DNA from: an uncultured Eubacteriales bacterium
Lineage (GTDB): Bacteria > Bacillota > Clostridia > Lachnospirales > Bianqueaceae
Length of the DNA: 30,037 nucleotides
Direction: 5' to 3'
NCBI GenBank assembly: GCA_902493345.1
Contig: CABUPM010000014.1
Span: 1-30,037 of the forward strand
Below, one piece after another: positions 23,091 to 30,037 of this stretch; the stretch's first letter is position 1; every line of letters starts with the position of its first letter. A program made the translations under genes and the position numbers. The notes below the pieces were generated by a model. The model saw only the letters and a list, made by a program, of their open reading frames with translations, was not told where the DNA came from and ran no database searches.

Positions 23091-23917
23091 CGATAGGACA
23101 GTATTATCCGGCAGATTCGGCGATTCACCGTCTGGATCCGCGGGTGAAGCTGGCGGCAACGTTTTTATTTATTATTTCGATCTTTTGCGTCAATAGCTTT
23201 TTGGGCTTTGCGTTGGCGATTCTGATGTTTATCTGGGTTGTCCGGAAAGCAACGATCCCCTTCTCCTATTTGCTGAGAGGATTGAAAGCGATTTTTATCC
23301 TGCTGATCTTTTCTGTGGTGATGAACCTGCTGCTGAATCGTCAGGGAAACGTGCTGATACAGTTCTGGATTATAACGATTACGGATCAGGGCGTGTACAA
23401 CGCGGCGTTTCTGGGACTTCGACTGATCCTGCTGGTTGTAGGCAGTTCGTTGATGACCTTAACGACGACTCCGCTGGAGCTTACGGATGGACTGGAAAAG
23501 GCCATGCGCCCACTGAAAAAAATTCATGTGCCGGTGCATGAGATCGCGATGATGATGAGCATTGCGCTCCGTTTTATTCCGATTCTGCTGGAGGAAACGG
23601 ATAAGATTATCAAGGCGCAGCAGGCAAGGGGCGCGGACTTTGAAACGGGAAGCCTGATGCAGCGTGCCAAGGCGATGGTGCCGATTCTGGTGCCGTTGTT
23701 TATTTCGGCGTTTCGCCGGGCAGATGATCTGGCGACGGCGATGGAAGCCAGATGCTATCGCGGAGATGTGGGAAGGACCCGGATGAAAGAGATGATCTAC
23801 ACCAAGGAGGATAAGATCGCCTATGGGATTGTCTTCGCTGCCGTGGCGCTCTTGATTGCCACACGATTTGTGCCCACACTGCCGCAGATACTGGAGATGG
23901 CAGGCGGTGTCCTGTGA
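23075..23917 (+). CDS. ecfT: Energy-coupling factor transporter transmembrane protein EcfT
   Basis: EcfT is the membrane coupling subunit joining EcfA1/EcfA2 to substrate-binding S components. The 280-residue product starts DITIGQYYPADSAIHRLDPRVKL, the family opening after MLR. About five hydrophobic segments are visible, including residues 28-56, 70-88, 107-122 and 243-260. The two coupling-helix motifs with Ala-Arg-Gly type cores are AQQARGADF and MEARCYRGD. A GGAAAGGGGG sequence at the end of ecfA2 serves as ribosome binding site. The stop overlaps the GTG of truA. Confidence 0.94.
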   Translation: MLRDITIGQYYPADSAIHRLDPRVKLAATFLFIISIFCVNSFLGFALAILMFIWVVRKATIPFSYLLRGLKAIFILLIFSVVMNLLLNRQGNVLIQFWIITITDQGVYNAAFLGLRLILLVVGSSLMTLTTTPLELTDGLEKAMRPLKKIHVPVHEIAMMMSIALRFIPILLEETDKIIKAQQARGADFETGSLMQRAKAMVPILVPLFISAFRRADDLATAMEARCYRGDVGRTRMKEMIYTKEDKIAYGIVFAAVALLIATRFVPTLPQILEMAGGVL

Positions 23918-24690
23918 GCAGGCGGATTCGGCTCCTCATTGCGTATGATGGAACCAATTACGCGGGGTGGCAGCGCCAGAAAAATGGAATTGCCGTCCAG
24001 CAGAAGATTGAAGAGGCGTTTTACAGTCTTTTTGCGGAAAGGGTGACAGTGGACGCGTCAGGAAGGACGGACGCGGGAGTTCATGCGTTTGGACAGGTAG
24101 GCGCTGTTACATTGGAGCACTCGATCCCTGTGGAACGGCTGGCGTTGGCGCTGAATAGCTTCCTTCCGGAGGATATCCGGATCCTGGAAGCAAGGGAGAC
24201 CGAGCCAGAATTTCACCCGCAGTTTCAGGCGAAGCGCAAGACCTATCGGTATAGTTATTATAACGGCGCTTTTTTGCTGCCGCAATACAGACTGTACATG
24301 GCGCATATCCATGAGCCGTTGGATTTGGAGCGGATGCAGCGCGCGGCCGACGACCTTGTGGGTGAACACGATTTCGCGGCGCTCAGCAGCGCGCAGAGAA
24401 CCGCCAAAACCTCGGTGCGTACCATTTATGAGGCCAGAGTGTATAGGGATGCTTCGGATCCCAATATTGTTCATATCGAAGTTACAGGCAATGGCTTTTT
24501 GTATAATATGGTGCGGATTATTGCGGGAACCCTGGCGGATATCGGACGGGGAAGGATGCCTGTGGAAGCGGTGCGGGAAGCGATAGAAAAGAAGGATCGG
24601 ACGCTGGCAGGGGTAACGGCGCCGCCGCAGGGACTGACGCTGATGCGGGTAGAGTACGGGGCGGACCGGGAATCAGGAGGTGTGATATGA
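23914..24690 (+). CDS. truA: tRNA pseudouridine(38-40) synthase TruA
   Basis: TruA isomerises uridines 38, 39 and 40 in tRNA anticodon stems to pseudouridine. The product is 258 residues. It starts at GTG 23914, sharing four bases with ecfT. The opening RRIRLLIAYDGTNYAGWQRQ is diagnostic and the catalytic Asp is D53 in GRTDAGVHA. Further blocks are RKTYRYSYYNG and GNGFLYNMVRIIAGTL. The ecfA1-ecfA2-ecfT-truA order is common in Clostridia. Its stop codon overlaps the ATG of a LysR-type regulator, so the two are translationally coupled. Confidence 0.96.
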   Translation: MSRRIRLLIAYDGTNYAGWQRQKNGIAVQQKIEEAFYSLFAERVTVDASGRTDAGVHAFGQVGAVTLEHSIPVERLALALNSFLPEDIRILEARETEPEFHPQFQAKRKTYRYSYYNGAFLLPQYRLYMAHIHEPLDLERMQRAADDLVGEHDFAALSSAQRTAKTSVRTIYEARVYRDASDPNIVHIEVTGNGFLYNMVRIIAGTLADIGRGRMPVEAVREAIEKKDRTLAGVTAPPQGLTLMRVEYGADRESGGVI

Positions 24691-25613
24691 CTCTTTTGCA
24701 CATGAAGTACGCGGTAGAGATTGCGGAGACCAATTCAATCAATAAAGCGGCCGAGCGGCTGTACGTGGGACAGTCTACCCTCAGCCGTGCGATCAAAGAA
24801 TTGGAAGCCAGCCTGGGTACGACGCTCTTTGAACGGAGCGCAAAGGGAATGGTGCTGACCCAGGACGGAGAAGTCTTTATTCGCTATGCAAAACGTGTGC
24901 TGGAGCAGGTGGATGAGTTGGAGAACACCTTTGGCGGTGGAAGGCAGCATAAAATGAAGTTCTCTATTTCGGTGCCCAGAGCCAGTTACATTGCGGAGGC
25001 GTTTGCGCAATTTTCCGGAAAACTGCCCAGGGACGGCGCGGCAGAAGTGTTTTACAAGGAGACCAATTCCATGCGGGCCATTCGGAACATTCTGCAGGAG
25101 GATTATCGGCTTGGGATCATCCGATACGCGCAGAATTACGACGGATATTACAGGGTGATGATGGAGGAAAAGGGCCTGGAATACCGTACGATCACAGAGT
25201 TCCGGTATAGTCTGCTGCTGAATGAAAAGAGTCCTTTGGCGCAAAAGGAAAAGATCAGCCGGGAGGATCTGCGGGATTGCATGGAGATCGCCTATGCTGA
25301 TCCGTATGTGCCTTTTTTGCCGTTTGCGGAAGTAAAAAAAGAAGAGCTGCCGGACAATTCCGGACGAAGGATTTTTATATTTGAACGCGCAAGCCAGTTG
25401 GAGCTTCTGTCCAGGAATACGGACGCGTATATGTGGGTATCTCCGATCCCGGAAGAGCTTTTGAGACGGTATGGATTGATACAGGTTCCATGCGATGTCA
25501 ACCGGAGAATTTATAAAGATGTTCTGATCTACCGCAAGAATTATGTTTTCTCAGAATTGGATCAGATCTTCTTAGAAGAACTCGAAAAGGCAAAACAAAC
25601 AATATTTCATTAA
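24687..25613 (+). CDS. LysR family transcriptional regulator
   Basis: This is a DNA-binding regulator of 308 residues. The winged helix-turn-helix is at about residues 1-60 (NSINKAAERLYVGQSTLSRAIKELEASLGTTLFERS), followed by the linker helix and a substrate-binding domain of periplasmic-binding fold. ATG 24687 overlaps the truA stop by four bases (ATGA) and has AGGAGG upstream. The substrate-binding domain is divergent and no ligand can be read from it. It ends at a strong terminator, just before a 7-13-7 inverted repeat at 25660-25686 and the promoter of the malate/fumarate/Hdr genes, so it is the likely regulator of that cluster. Same-direction orientation rather than divergence is less usual for LysR pairs. 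Confidence 0.92.
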   Translation: MTLLHMKYAVEIAETNSINKAAERLYVGQSTLSRAIKELEASLGTTLFERSAKGMVLTQDGEVFIRYAKRVLEQVDELENTFGGGRQHKMKFSISVPRASYIAEAFAQFSGKLPRDGAAEVFYKETNSMRAIRNILQEDYRLGIIRYAQNYDGYYRVMMEEKGLEYRTITEFRYSLLLNEKSPLAQKEKISREDLRDCMEIAYADPYVPFLPFAEVKKEELPDNSGRRIFIFERASQLELLSRNTDAYMWVSPIPEELLRRYGLIQVPCDVNRRIYKDVLIYRKNYVFSELDQIFLEELEKAKQTIFH

Positions 25614-25614
25614 G

Positions 25615-25640
25615 AGAGAGCAGATTTTCTGCTCTCTTTT
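25615..25640 (+). terminator. Rho-independent terminator after the LysR gene
   Basis: AGAGAGCAGA (25615-25624) pairs perfectly with TCTGCTCTCT (25628-25637) around three bases, followed by T residues to 25640. Confidence 0.9.
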
Positions 25641-25659
25641 GCTGAAAATCGAAAATAGG

Positions 25660-25686
25660 CATATCGATAAATGCAATACCGATATG
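25660..25686. promoter_or_regulatory. Candidate LysR-type operator upstream of the malate dehydrogenase-like gene
   Basis: CATATCG (25660-25666) and CGATATG (25680-25686) form a perfect dyad with a 13-base spacer. Its centre is about 61 bases upstream of the transcription start inferred from the -10 box. LysR activators usually bind a dyad centred near -65. The regulator gene is directly upstream. Confidence 0.6.
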
Positions 25687-25698
25687 AAAAAACGGCAA

Positions 25699-25727
25699 TT
25701 CTAGTAAGGCTCGAAATATGATAGAAT
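25699..25727 (+). promoter_or_regulatory. Promoter of the malate/fumarate/Hdr operon (weak -35, extended -10)
   Basis: TAGAAT (25722-25727) is preceded by TGA as an extended -10. The sequence 17 bases upstream, TTCTAG (25699-25704), is a poor -35, as expected for a promoter that needs an activator. Confidence 0.6.
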
Positions 25728-25764
25728 GAGTCGTAATATAAATTTAATATAGGAAGGTATGTCT

Positions 25765-26709
25765 ATGAACAAGATATCCATTATCGGCACGGGAAGTGTC
25801 GGATCAACGATTGCATATTCACTGGCGATTATGGGAATGGCTTCGGAGATTGTAATGATCGACATCAATACGGAGAAGGCGCTGGGAGAGGCGCTGGACA
25901 TCCGCCAGGGTCTGCCATTTTGCGCTCCATGTTCTATTTACGCGGGCAATTACTCCGATACAGCGGGTTCCAATATTGTAATCCTGACCTCCGGTATTGC
26001 GAGAAAGCCCGGCCAGTCTCGTCTGGAGCTGGCGCAGACCAATGTCAATATCACCAAGAGTATTATTCCGGAGATTACCAAGTACGCTCCGGACGCTACA
26101 TATATTATTGTCAGCAACCCTGTGGACATTCTGACATATACATTTCATAAGATTTCCGGATTGCCGGAGAATCACATCATCGGCTCCGGTACGATTCTGG
26201 ATACGGCACGGCTGCGTGCGCGCCTGTCTGAATGTTATAATATCAGCCAGAGCAATGTTCATGCGTATGTCTTTGGAGAGCATGGAGATTCCTCTTTCAT
26301 TCCGTGGTCCGTGGCCAATATCTCCAATGTGCCGATCTCAGAGTGTCAGAAGCTGATCCTGCCCAATGAGAACCTTGTACAGGAGATTCGTTATGATGAG
26401 ATCGAGCAGTATGTAAGAAAGTCCGGCAGCCGGGTAATCGCGCGCAAGGGCGCTACTTTTTACGCGGTATCCATCTCGGTTTGCCATATCTGCAAGTGTC
26501 TGCTGAGCGGAATCGATACGACGATGACCGTATCTACCATGATGCATGGAGAGTATGGGATTGATGATGTATGCCTGAGTACACTGAACCTTGTGGGCAA
26601 GGGCGGTGTCGGCGGCAAGGTCAATATCTCCCTGACCGCAGAGGAGACGGCCAAGCTGCAGAACAGCGCCAACACGCTCAAGGAAGTTATCAAGAATCTG
26701 GATATTTAA
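25765..26709 (+). CDS. NAD-dependent malate dehydrogenase, LDH-like type (possibly lactate dehydrogenase)
   Basis: This 2-hydroxyacid dehydrogenase of the lactate/malate family has 314 residues. ATG 25765 is preferred over the in-frame ATG 25759, because AGGAAGG (25751-25757) is seven bases before the former and one base before the latter. The NAD fold shows GTGSVGST at residues 8-15 and Asp33 after the second strand, indicating NAD rather than NADP. Catalytic residues are Asp146 and Arg149 (LDTARLR) and His173 (GEHGD). The scaffold, with GEHGDSS, is lactate-dehydrogenase-like. However the substrate loop reads SGIARKPGQSRLEL: Arg80 occupies the position that is Gln in lactate dehydrogenases and Arg in malate dehydrogenases. 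With fumarase next, I infer malate/oxaloacetate as substrate. Confidence in the family is high, in the substrate moderate. Confidence 0.8.
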   Translation: MNKISIIGTGSVGSTIAYSLAIMGMASEIVMIDINTEKALGEALDIRQGLPFCAPCSIYAGNYSDTAGSNIVILTSGIARKPGQSRLELAQTNVNITKSIIPEITKYAPDATYIIVSNPVDILTYTFHKISGLPENHIIGSGTILDTARLRARLSECYNISQSNVHAYVFGEHGDSSFIPWSVANISNVPISECQKLILPNENLVQEIRYDEIEQYVRKSGSRVIARKGATFYAVSISVCHICKCLLSGIDTTMTVSTMMHGEYGIDDVCLSTLNLVGKGGVGGKVNISLTAEETAKLQNSANTLKEVIKNLDI

Positions 26710-26732
26710 GAAAAACAAAGGTGGTGCGAGTA

Positions 26733-28109
26733 ATGGAATACCGTATGGAACATGATTCGATGGGAGAGGTCCGCGTACCGGCAGATCGTTTGTGGGGAGC
26801 GCAGACACAGCGCAGTCATGAGAATTTTAAGATAGGCATGGGGATTGAGACCATGCCCAGTGAGATTGTACATGCGTTCGGCATCCTGAAGAAGGCGGCG
26901 GCAATGGCCAATGCGGAACTGAAGTCGGAAAAGATGACAGCAGAAAAGCTGCAATCCATCTCAGAGGCGTGTGATGAAGTAATCAGCGGCGAGCTGAACG
27001 ATCATTTTCCGTTGGTCGTATGGCAGACCGGTTCCGGAACACAGTCGAATATGAATGCCAACGAAGTGATCGCGAACCGCGCCAATCAGCTGGCAGGCAA
27101 GAAGCTGTGCCATCCCAATGACGATATCAATATGAGCCAGTCTTCCAATGACACCTTCCCGACAGCAATGCACATCTCAGCGGTTATCGCCGTAGAGGAC
27201 AAGTTGATTCCGGCATTGGAGAAGCTGATCGCGACATTCCGCAGACTGGAAGCGGAGAATGAGGGAATCGTTAAGTCCGGCAGAACGCATCTGCAGGACG
27301 CGACGCCGATCCGTTTCAGCCAGGAGATCTCCGGATGGAGAAGCAGTCTGGAGCGGGACGTAGAGCTGCTGAAGCTGGCTGCGGCGCCGCTGCATGAGCT
27401 GGCGCTGGGCGGTACAGCAGTGGGTACGGGACTGAACGCACCGGCAGGATTTTCAGAATTGGTAGCGGCGAAGGTCGCGGAGCTTACGGGTAAGCCGTTC
27501 GTGACAGCACCCAATAAGTTCCACGCGCTGACCTCCAAGGATGAGCTGGTCTTCGCGCATGGCGCGATCAAGGCGGCGGCCTGCGATATGATGAAGATCG
27601 CCAATGATGTCCGCTGGCTGGCTTCCGGCCCCAGAGACGGCTTGGGCGAGATCCACATTCCGGAGAACGAGCCGGGTTCCTCCATTATGCCGGGCAAGGT
27701 CAACCCCACGCAGTGCGAAGCTGTTACGATGGTCGCCGTACAGGTGATGGGCAACGACACCGCGGTTGCGATGGCGGCATCGCAGGGCAATTTTGAATTG
27801 AATGTATTCATGCCGGTTGCCGCTTATAACTTCCTGCAGTCCGCAAGACTGTTGGCGGAAGCGACCGTTTCCTTCAATGACAATTGCGCAGTCGGAATTA
27901 CGGCCAATAAGGATAAGATGTACCATAATCTGCACAATTCGCTGATGCTTGTGACAGCGCTCAATCCTTATATCGGATATGAGAATGCGGCGAAGACGGC
28001 GAAAAAGGCGTTTAAGGATAATATTTCGCTGAAGGAAGCCTGCGTAGAGCTGGGATTCTTAACGGCGGAACGGTTTGACGAGGTGTTCCATCCGGAGCAG
28101 ATGGCGTAA
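26733..28109 (+). CDS. fumC: Fumarate hydratase, class II
   Basis: FumC interconverts fumarate and L-malate without an iron-sulfur cluster. The 458-residue product starts at ATG 26733 after AAAGGTGG; a longer frame reaching into the preceding gene is rejected. The opening MEHDSMGEVRVPADRLWGAQTQRS is typical. Active-site blocks are SGTQSNMNANEV, SSNDTFPTAMH, GRTHLQDATP and the mobile loop GSSIMPGKVNP at residues 315-325, followed by TQCEA, which favours fumarase over aspartase or argininosuccinate lyase. It is 23 bases after the malate dehydrogenase-like gene and 19 bases before hdrB, so one operon. In an anaerobe the likely direction is malate to fumarate. Confidence 0.95.
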   Translation: MEYRMEHDSMGEVRVPADRLWGAQTQRSHENFKIGMGIETMPSEIVHAFGILKKAAAMANAELKSEKMTAEKLQSISEACDEVISGELNDHFPLVVWQTGSGTQSNMNANEVIANRANQLAGKKLCHPNDDINMSQSSNDTFPTAMHISAVIAVEDKLIPALEKLIATFRRLEAENEGIVKSGRTHLQDATPIRFSQEISGWRSSLERDVELLKLAAAPLHELALGGTAVGTGLNAPAGFSELVAAKVAELTGKPFVTAPNKFHALTSKDELVFAHGAIKAAACDMMKIANDVRWLASGPRDGLGEIHIPENEPGSSIMPGKVNPTQCEAVTMVAVQVMGNDTAVAMAASQGNFELNVFMPVAAYNFLQSARLLAEATVSFNDNCAVGITANKDKMYHNLHNSLMLVTALNPYIGYENAAKTAKKAFKDNISLKEACVELGFLTAERFDEVFHPEQMA

Positions 28110-28128
28110 TCAGCAGATGGAGGAAATG

Positions 28129-28938
28129 ATGAAAGTAAGTTATTTTCCAGGCTGTACTCTTCGTACCAAGGCAAAGGATTTAGACCGCTATGCACGTCAG
28201 TGCGCGGCGCTTCTGGGAGTCGAGCTGTGTGAGATTCCGGACTGGCAATGCTGCGGCGGTGTCTATATCAGCGCCAAGGACGAGATCGCGACCAAGCTGT
28301 CCAGTATCCGTGCGCTTGCGAGCGCGCGGGATGCCGGACAGCCCCTGGTCTCGGTATGTTCGGCCTGTCATAATGTAATCAAGCAGACGAATTATGCGAT
28401 GCAGACGGACGAAGAGTTCGCGGCCAAGGCCAATCGCTATATGGCGCAGGATCCCGGAGAGCATGCGCCGTATCATGGGGAAACACAGGTTTATCATTAT
28501 CTGGAGCTGCTCCGGGATCTGATCGGGTTCGATAAGATCCGTGAAGCAGTGGTGAAGCCCTTAAAGGGACAGAAGATCGCGGCCTATTATGGATGTATGC
28601 TGCTCAGGCCCGGTAAGGTCATGGAGATGGACGATGTGGAGAATCCTCAAATCATGGAGGATTTTATCCGGGCGCTGGGAGCGGAACCGGTGATCTATCC
28701 GCGGAGAAATGAGTGCTGCGGCGGCTATGTCGTTTTGGAGGACAGTGCGTTTGCCGGGCAGAAGAGCCATGAAGTGACGGAGAGCGCGGCCGGATGCGGC
28801 GCGCAGCGAATCGTTACGGCATGTCCTCTATGTAAGTACAATCTGGTCAAGAGCGGAAGTCAGGTGCCCGTGGTATATTTTACAGAGCTTCTGGCAGAGG
28901 CGCTGGGCGTAAAGGAGGAGGAAGAGCATGCAGAATAA
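28129..28938 (+). CDS. hdrB: Heterodisulfide reductase subunit B-like protein (CCG domains)
   Basis: HdrB carries the catalytic non-cubane [4Fe-4S] clusters that reduce disulfides in HdrABC complexes. The 269-residue product has two full CCG domains: Cys9, Cys41-Cys42, Cys77 and Cys80, then Cys156, Cys196-Cys197, Cys232 and Cys235, in the spacing expected for two cluster sites. ATG 28129 is preferred because GGAGG (28119-28123) is five bases upstream; in-frame ATGs at 28117 and 28126 are less well placed. No membrane segment is present. It overlaps hdrC by 11 bases. In bacteria such proteins occur in Hdr-like complexes whose electron acceptor is often unknown, so the reaction is not assigned. 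Confidence 0.9.
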   Translation: MKVSYFPGCTLRTKAKDLDRYARQCAALLGVELCEIPDWQCCGGVYISAKDEIATKLSSIRALASARDAGQPLVSVCSACHNVIKQTNYAMQTDEEFAAKANRYMAQDPGEHAPYHGETQVYHYLELLRDLIGFDKIREAVVKPLKGQKIAAYYGCMLLRPGKVMEMDDVENPQIMEDFIRALGAEPVIYPRRNECCGGYVVLEDSAFAGQKSHEVTESAAGCGAQRIVTACPLCKYNLVKSGSQVPVVYFTELLAEALGVKEEEEHAE

Positions 28939-29320
28939 GACGGAACGTCAAAGGGAGCAGATCCTGCGGATGAGCGGTGTGAATCCCAGAAAATGCATGC
29001 GCTGCGGAAAATGTTCCGGAACCTGTCCGGCGTATGATGAGATGGAGTACCATCCGCATCAGTTTGTGTATATGGTGGAAACAGGGGAGATCGAGCCCCT
29101 GCTGAAGTCGTCCTCTCTGTATAAATGTCTGTCCTGTTTTGCGTGTGTGGAGCGATGTCCCAGAGGCGTAGAGCCTGCGAAGCTGGTTGAGGCGCTCAGA
29201 CTCTGTGTAATTCGGGAAAAGGAACAGAACCATTTGAGACCCGACGAGATTCCGGGGCTTTTGGATCCGGAGATGCCCCAGCAGGCGATTGTAAGCGCCC
29301 TGCGGAAATATTCTAAGTAA
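28928..29320 (+). CDS. hdrC: Heterodisulfide reductase subunit C-like iron-sulfur protein
   Basis: HdrC is a small electron-transfer subunit between HdrA and HdrB. The 130-residue product has two ferredoxin-type [4Fe-4S] motifs: CMRCGKCSGTCP (Cys23, 26, 29, 33) and CLSCFACVERCP (Cys67, 70, 73, 77). The segment between them (EMEYHPHQFVYMVETGEIEPLL) matches the HdrC family. ATG 28928 lies inside the end of hdrB after AAAGGAGGAGG. It is 17 bases before hdrA. No membrane anchor is seen, so the complex should be cytoplasmic. Confidence 0.92.
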   Translation: MQNKTERQREQILRMSGVNPRKCMRCGKCSGTCPAYDEMEYHPHQFVYMVETGEIEPLLKSSSLYKCLSCFACVERCPRGVEPAKLVEALRLCVIREKEQNHLRPDEIPGLLDPEMPQQAIVSALRKYSK

Positions 29321-29337
29321 GAAAGGAGAAACAGACC

Positions 29338-30037
29338 ATGCAGAGAATTGGAGTATTCGTCTGTCATTGCGGCACCAATATTGCCGGAACGGTGGATGTA
29401 AAAGCGGTTGCAGAAGCGCTGAAAAATGAACCGGGTGTTGTTTTCTCCACAGATTATCAATACATGTGTTCTCAGGCAGGACAGGATCTGATCAAGAACG
29501 CGATCGCGGAGCACAAGCTGACCGGAGTTGTCGTATGTTCCTGTTCCCCGCGTATGCACGAAGCGACATTCCGCAAGACGGTAGCCGCGGCAGGATTGAA
29601 TTCCTATATGCTGGAGATTGCCAATGTTCGTGAGCAATGTTCCTGGGTTCATAAAGAGATGCCGATCGGTACGGAGAAAGCGATTATTCTGGGTAAGGCA
29701 GCGGTAGCCAAGGTCAATCTGAACGCGCCGCTGACGCCGGGAGAGAGCCCGGTAACCAAGAGAGCGCTGGTAATCGGAGGCGGTATCGCGGGAATACAGA
29801 CCGCGCTGGATATTGCGGATGCCGGTTTCCCGGTGGATATTGTGGAAACCAAGCCGACCATCGGCGGGAAAATGGCGCAGCTGGATAAGACATTCCCGAC
29901 ACTGGACTGTGCCGCTTGTATTCTGACGCCCAAGATGGTGGATGTGGCGCAGAATGAGAAAATCCGTATTTTTTCTTATTCTGAAGTGACGGATGTAAAG
30001 GGATTTGTCGGAAACTTCAATGTAACGATCAAGCGGA
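29338..30037 (+). CDS. hdrA: Heterodisulfide reductase subunit A-like flavoprotein (3' end outside window)
   Basis: HdrA is the FAD and iron-sulfur subunit that carries out flavin-based electron bifurcation or confurcation in Hdr complexes. ATG 29338 follows AAAGGAG, and 233 residues are present before the window ends. The opening RIGVFVCHCGTNIAG (Cys9, Cys11) and later MCSQAGQD and CSCSPRMHE are the HdrA N-terminal pattern. The FAD dinucleotide-binding motif is IGGGIAG at residues 146-152. The family Cys cluster LDCAACILTPKM (Cys191, Cys194) follows; Cys rather than selenocysteine is encoded. The C-terminal ferredoxin domains, and any fused or following MvhD-like subunit, cannot be seen. Confidence 0.93.
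   Translation, partial: MQRIGVFVCHCGTNIAGTVDVKAVAEALKNEPGVVFSTDYQYMCSQAGQDLIKNAIAEHKLTGVVVCSCSPRMHEATFRKTVAAAGLNSYMLEIANVREQCSWVHKEMPIGTEKAIILGKAAVAKVNLNAPLTPGESPVTKRALVIGGGIAGIQTALDIADAGFPVDIVETKPTIGGKMAQLDKTFPTLDCAACILTPKMVDVAQNEKIRIFSYSEVTDVKGFVGNFNVTIKR

Noticed and set aside
25765..26709. Plain annotation as L-lactate dehydrogenase
   Set aside because: The substrate-loop Arg80 and the adjacent fumarase argue for malate; kept as an alternative only.

Overview
The window reads as a chromosomal segment of a strictly anaerobic member of the class Clostridia (Bacillota), most like Lachnospiraceae. Supporting points are the str and alpha ribosomal-operon content, strong AGGAGG ribosome binding sites, a perfect CIRCE element, a group II ECF transporter core joined to truA, ribosomal protein L17 with a long lysine-rich insertion that I recall from Lachnospiraceae, tRNA genes without encoded CCA, and a heterodisulfide-reductase (Hdr) cluster. 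The genus cannot be told from the window. Almost all of the DNA is coding and nothing looks phage-borne or like an insertion sequence.

Layout. Positions 1-2532 hold the C-terminal two thirds of rpoC. Positions 2572-4025 (minus strand) hold a two-gene ABC-2 exporter set between rpoC and the str operon. Positions 4139-8813 hold rpsL, rpsG, fusA and tuf, with strong promoters before rpsL and tuf. Positions 8846-18050 form a protein-quality-control and translation-accessory block: a membrane-anchored parvulin-type foldase, tmcAL, CIRCE-groES-groEL, a GNAT acetyltransferase, tRNA-Glu and tRNA-Cys on the minus strand, an unrecognised 127-residue protein, and clpB. Positions 18123-21312 hold the alpha operon rpsM-rpsK-rpsD-rpoA-rplQ. 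Positions 21373-25640 hold ecfA1-ecfA2-ecfT-truA and a LysR-type regulator, with 4- to 16-base overlaps between consecutive genes. Positions 25660-30037 hold a malate dehydrogenase/lactate dehydrogenase family gene, fumC and hdrB-hdrC-hdrA, the last cut by the window edge.

The S10 and spc ribosomal operons that normally lie between tuf and rpsM in Bacillota are absent, and the chaperone/accessory block sits in their place. rplM-rpsI, often found after truA, is also absent and is followed instead by the C4-acid/Hdr cluster.

The most interesting region is the last one. The dehydrogenase has a lactate-dehydrogenase-like scaffold but carries the malate-type Arg in the substrate loop (Arg80). It is followed by fumarase and a complete HdrB/HdrC plus HdrA. 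It is preceded by a LysR-type regulator and a 7-13-7 inverted repeat about 61 bases upstream of the inferred transcription start, the classical place for a LysR activator site. This suggests a regulated oxaloacetate-malate-fumarate branch tied to flavin-based electron transfer. A second item is the clpB promoter, a consensus extended -10 promoter whose -35 box is embedded in a 14-bp perfect inverted repeat that is neither CIRCE nor a CtsR box.
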